Assembly: GCF_040954645.1 (NCBI RefSeq)
Contig: NC_092810.1
Span: 75,646,660 to 75,710,659 of the forward strand
Direction: 5' to 3'
Origin: Diabrotica undecimpunctata
Taxonomy: Eukaryota > Arthropoda > Insecta > Coleoptera > Chrysomelidae
Length of the DNA: 64,000 nt
Part shown: piece after piece, positions 60,560-64,000 of the stretch
Layout of the letters: every line of letters starts with the position of its first letter
Numbering within the stretch: position 1 is the first letter of the stretch
The notes under the pieces: generated by a model
The model's database searches: none
What the model was told of the DNA's origin: nothing
The model's input: the letters and a program-made list of their open reading frames with translations, nothing else
Position numbers and translations under genes: made by a program

Positions 60560-61700
60560 ATCAAAAACGTACTACAAATAATAACTGCATTATAAAAATA
60601 CAGCTGTTATTAATTATAGTCTTATCCTGGTGAGGATGCTATACTAAAACTGCTAGCGTAACCTAACATAAGTGGTACACCAGTCGTTGGTTGTCAGTTG
60701 AGACCTCTGTTTGATATGTCGTTTTGATTGTAGTTTGATCACTCTATACCATATATTCCAGGCTTAACAAATAGACTTTTAAATACGTTTAAAGAAGTGT
60801 CGAACATCAAAGTTGGAACTAGAAATACAAAAACGGTACATAGGTTACATACTAAACTAAAACCACCCTTAAACATTAAAGAAAGCTAAAATTGTGTGTA
60901 CTCTCTACCCTGTAATAATTGCAACAAAGTTTATATTGGAGAAACATCTAGGAATATGTCGGGAAGGTTAATATTACACAAGAACAAGAGTGAAATTAAT
61001 CTAAACAAAGTATAAGCCTGCGCATCAAGTGAACATTCAGTCACGATGGGTCACACTCCAAACTATGACCAAGTAAACATATTGGCAAGGGAAAAAAATC
61101 ACAACAAAAGATGATTTTTAGCAATATGTCTAATAAAAACCACGGAGAACACCCCGAATAAAAGAGCGGACATTAAGAATCTAAGTACTATACATATATC
61201 TAAAAGGTACACAAAAGATGAGAGAAGTTTTTCCAAGTCCAAAGGAAATCAATATTTGTTTTTTTTTTGTGTTTAGTGTTTGCCTATTTTATTAATAAGA
61301 ACTATGTTGCTTGTTTAATAAATTCTAAGAGATAGTAAACAGAACAGCTCTCACGCTATGACATACCTTTGCGATGAAGGTTGCATAAACATAGGAGTAG
61401 GGAGACAGGTCAAAGTAGAGTGCCGTTTTGTTTCCTTGTTGTTTTTGTATGAGTTCTTTTCTTCTGGTTCATGTTAAACTAATCTAAAAATATATGTAAC
61501 AAAAATAGAAAAGACATGGATAGTCTAGTGTGTAGATAATATTTTAAGTGATGAAGAAAAAAAGAAAAGTATATACATAATATAAATTCGGTATGTTACG
61601 TTACGCTAGTACTTTTAGTATAGCATCCTTACAAGGGTAAGTCTGTATACAAATAACAGGTGTGTTATTGTATAATGTATTATTTTTAGTATGTTTTTGA
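60560..61700 (+). mobile_element. Penelope-E fragment between inverted repeats
   Basis: The text at 60622-60673 (GAGGATGCTATACTAAAACT, GCGTAACCTAACATA) returns inverted at 61592-61645, and the similarity continues outward through ACAGCTGTTATTAATT/ACACACCTGTTATTTG to about 60580 and 61690. Between them lies a GIY-YIG fragment. The inverted repeats resemble the inverted ends of Penelope-D in arrangement, not in sequence. Confidence 0.65.
60756..61250 (+). pseudogene. Penelope-E GIY-YIG endonuclease fragment
   Basis: The frame gives LTNRLLNTFKEVSNIKVGTR, a stop near 60889, then CVYSLPCNNCNKVYIGETSR followed by NMSGRLILHKNKSEI. The GIY (Y-S-L) and YIG elements and the following arginine are present. 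It continues HTPNYDQVNILAREKNHNKR to about 61250, with stops. It is closest in pattern to Penelope-D. The RT is missing. Confidence 0.75.
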
Positions 61701-61820
61701 TAATGAGTTAAATAAACTAGAAAGCTCAAACAGACCTTTTTACTTAAAGCCCAATCGATGACTATAAAACTCAATACATCTATATGATTAATGCTCATCT
61801 AGTCACAAAACACTATACAA

Positions 61821-61821
<1 letters not shown>

Positions 61822-61869
<48 letters not shown>
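61822..61869. repeat. (TA)n microsatellite
   Basis: About 46 bases of TA. Confidence 0.95.
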
Positions 61870-61874
<5 letters not shown>

Positions 61875-62734
61875 ATAAAGTTATTTACATGATGTTCTTA
61901 CTAGAATGGCATCTAATTGCGACACAAATACTTGTTCTATAAATGGAAGTAAATTTCTGTTCTACATCGTAAAGAGAATTTCTCACCTACTTTTACGTAA
62001 TTGTTTATACTCTTCATTACGTTTATTGTTACGCCTTCGTAGCTAATTCAGATTAAGTTCGCTGGACCCGCAAACAACAACTTTCCCAATTTTAATTTAT
62101 TCAAAAACCGAAAGTAAATTTTATAAAATAACCGCATGACAAACAAATTGGATTTAACTGTAGAAATTTATTAGAATAAGATTAGCACATGGGCATAATA
62201 AAAGTAGTCTAAAATACTTATATAGAAAATAGTTAGAAATAAAATCAAAGTAGTAGCTGTATGAAAATAAAATTATAAAATTATTTATTTAGTTTCTGTA
62301 ATTATTATAATATATTAGCTGACAGTATAATACGAATAACGGACATAATATAGTGAATGACTACAGTTTCGAGATATTTTGTCATCAGGTTACGACAGAT
62401 CAAATGCCAACTATTTAAATTAATAAATCTCAATGATCATTGTTCTGAAGAGATTTTCTTGTAGCATTGTATTATTATTTACTATTTTTATTTGTTAAAT
62501 ATACCACATAATATAATTGGGTAGGACTTTATTCTTCACATTTTGTAGTAGCGCACCTAGTTTCTTATAAGAGTTTATTTTTCGTATAGATGGTCTGCTT
62601 GGTGGGTTTGTTTTGTTGAACTCTTTTACGGCACATGCCATTTCGCTTAACAGTCTATTCGTTCGCATCTGGACATCAAAAGTAATACAGCTTTCTGCAG
62701 AGGATAAATATATTCAGTTAGTAGAGAGAATGAT

Positions 62735-62736
<2 letters not shown>
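61870..62736. other. Intergenic DNA, possible hammerhead core on the reverse strand
   Basis: Mostly featureless. On the reverse strand at 62359-62388 the order CTGATGA, 11 bases, GAAAC, then GTC matches the hammerhead core exactly, but helix II (CAAAATATCTC) and helix I pair poorly. No Penelope coding text is nearby. Confidence 0.35.

Positions 62737-62811
<75 letters not shown>
62737..62811. repeat. (TA)n microsatellite
   Basis: About 75 bases of TA. Confidence 0.95.
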
Positions 62812-63535
<724 letters not shown>

Positions 63536-63539
63536 CGTA

Positions 63540-64000
63540 GAACTAGATAGTGTAATTGAAGCATTAAATGAAAGTCGGATTGATAGCCGTTATTCCAAAA
63601 ATAGTAACAAAAATAAAAATTCAGAGAGGTGTCAGACAGGGTGACACACTAGTGACATCACCGAAACTTTGTATAACTGCTTTAGAACGTGCTTTTAAAG
63701 CACTTGACTGTGATCATAAAGGAAGTGTCGACTAAGTTATGCTGTTGACATAGTTTTTATACGAGTTAACCTAGGCGAAATCAACACCATGTTAGAAGAA
63801 CTGGAAATAGTCTGAGGAGAAATCGGTTTAAAAATAAAGATCCCCAAAACAAAATACATGACCAGCCTCGTGACCGACCAGTAACAATTTAAAAATTTAG
63901 AAAAACGAAGCAGACGTTGTTGATAAATACATATCCATTGGACGCAAAATTAGAATAGGCAAAGACAACCAAACAGATGAGGTATCAAGAAGAATAGCAC
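63540..64000 (+). pseudogene. RTE-like LINE RT, continues past the window
   Basis: Broken frames give VQRGVRQGDT-like text (63626-63650), an LFTTALE-like stretch, then LSYAVDIVFI, where the FADD active site has become YAVD (about 63738). LGEINTMLEELEI, GLKIKIPKTKYMTSL and, at the edge, GRKIRIGKDNQTDEVSRRIA follow. It is the same family as the reverse-strand copy at 23.8-25.2 kb, in the opposite direction. The right end is outside the window. Confidence 0.75.

Overview
This is a repeat-dominated, AT-rich stretch of a eukaryotic genome, most likely an insect. The mix of Penelope-like elements with GIY-YIG endonucleases, RTE-like and I/Jockey-like LINEs, Ty3/gypsy elements, piggyBac and Tc1/mariner-type transposons fits arthropods, and I would guess a beetle or another insect with a large genome (inference, no host gene confirms it). 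I recognise no host protein-coding gene, no rRNA, no functional tRNA and no bacterial operon. Almost every coding trace belongs to a mobile element, and nearly all are broken.

Layout. 1-9.4 kb: a Penelope-type hammerhead tail, then nested LINE relics (I/Jockey ORF1 and ORF2 pieces, LINE-A, LINE-B, LINE-C), with a (TA)n array held between two inverted copies of a LINE 3' end. 10.2-12.0 kb: an old solo LTR of the gypsy-A family inside (TA)n. 12.8-13.6 kb: LINE and mariner relics. 14.9-16.3 kb: 3' half of Penelope family A. 16.4-17.6 kb: gypsy-B fragment with a nested LINE. 17.8-18.5 kb: palindrome made of Penelope family B tails. 19.6-21.8 kb: complete-ended but internally deleted piggyBac. 22.9-25.2 kb: reverse-strand LINE-A and RTE copies. 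28.5-37.0 kb: a young full-length Ty3/gypsy element (gypsy-A) with two apparently identical 1415-bp LTRs, gag, a -1 frameshift signal and a pol with one stop codon. 37.0-38.4 kb: a second solo LTR. 38.7-43.2 kb: a Penelope family A and C cluster ending in an 0.8-kb GC-rich palindrome with divergent TATA boxes and hammerhead motifs. 43.9-46.2 kb: a nearly intact DDE transposon with 82 residues between its last two catalytic acids and 31-bp matching ends. 46.2-47.2 kb: three copies of a tRNA-derived SINE-like repeat. 47.9-49.5 kb: an unclassified TIR transposon with repeated subterminal motifs. 49.6-52.2 kb: near full-length Penelope family D with inverted ends. 53.1-55.9 kb: gypsy-B pol fused to a Penelope-D tail. 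56-59 kb: LINE relics. 60.5-61.7 kb: Penelope family E between inverted repeats. The last 0.5 kb is an RTE copy that runs off the window.

How it fits together. At least 17 long (TA)n arrays punctuate the window, and most sit exactly at an element boundary: LTR ends, Penelope ends and truncation points, LINE 3' ends, TIR ends. The region reads as repeated insertion into, or generation of, TA arrays. The elements best placed to be recently active are gypsy-A and the DD82E transposon; each is interrupted by very few lesions.
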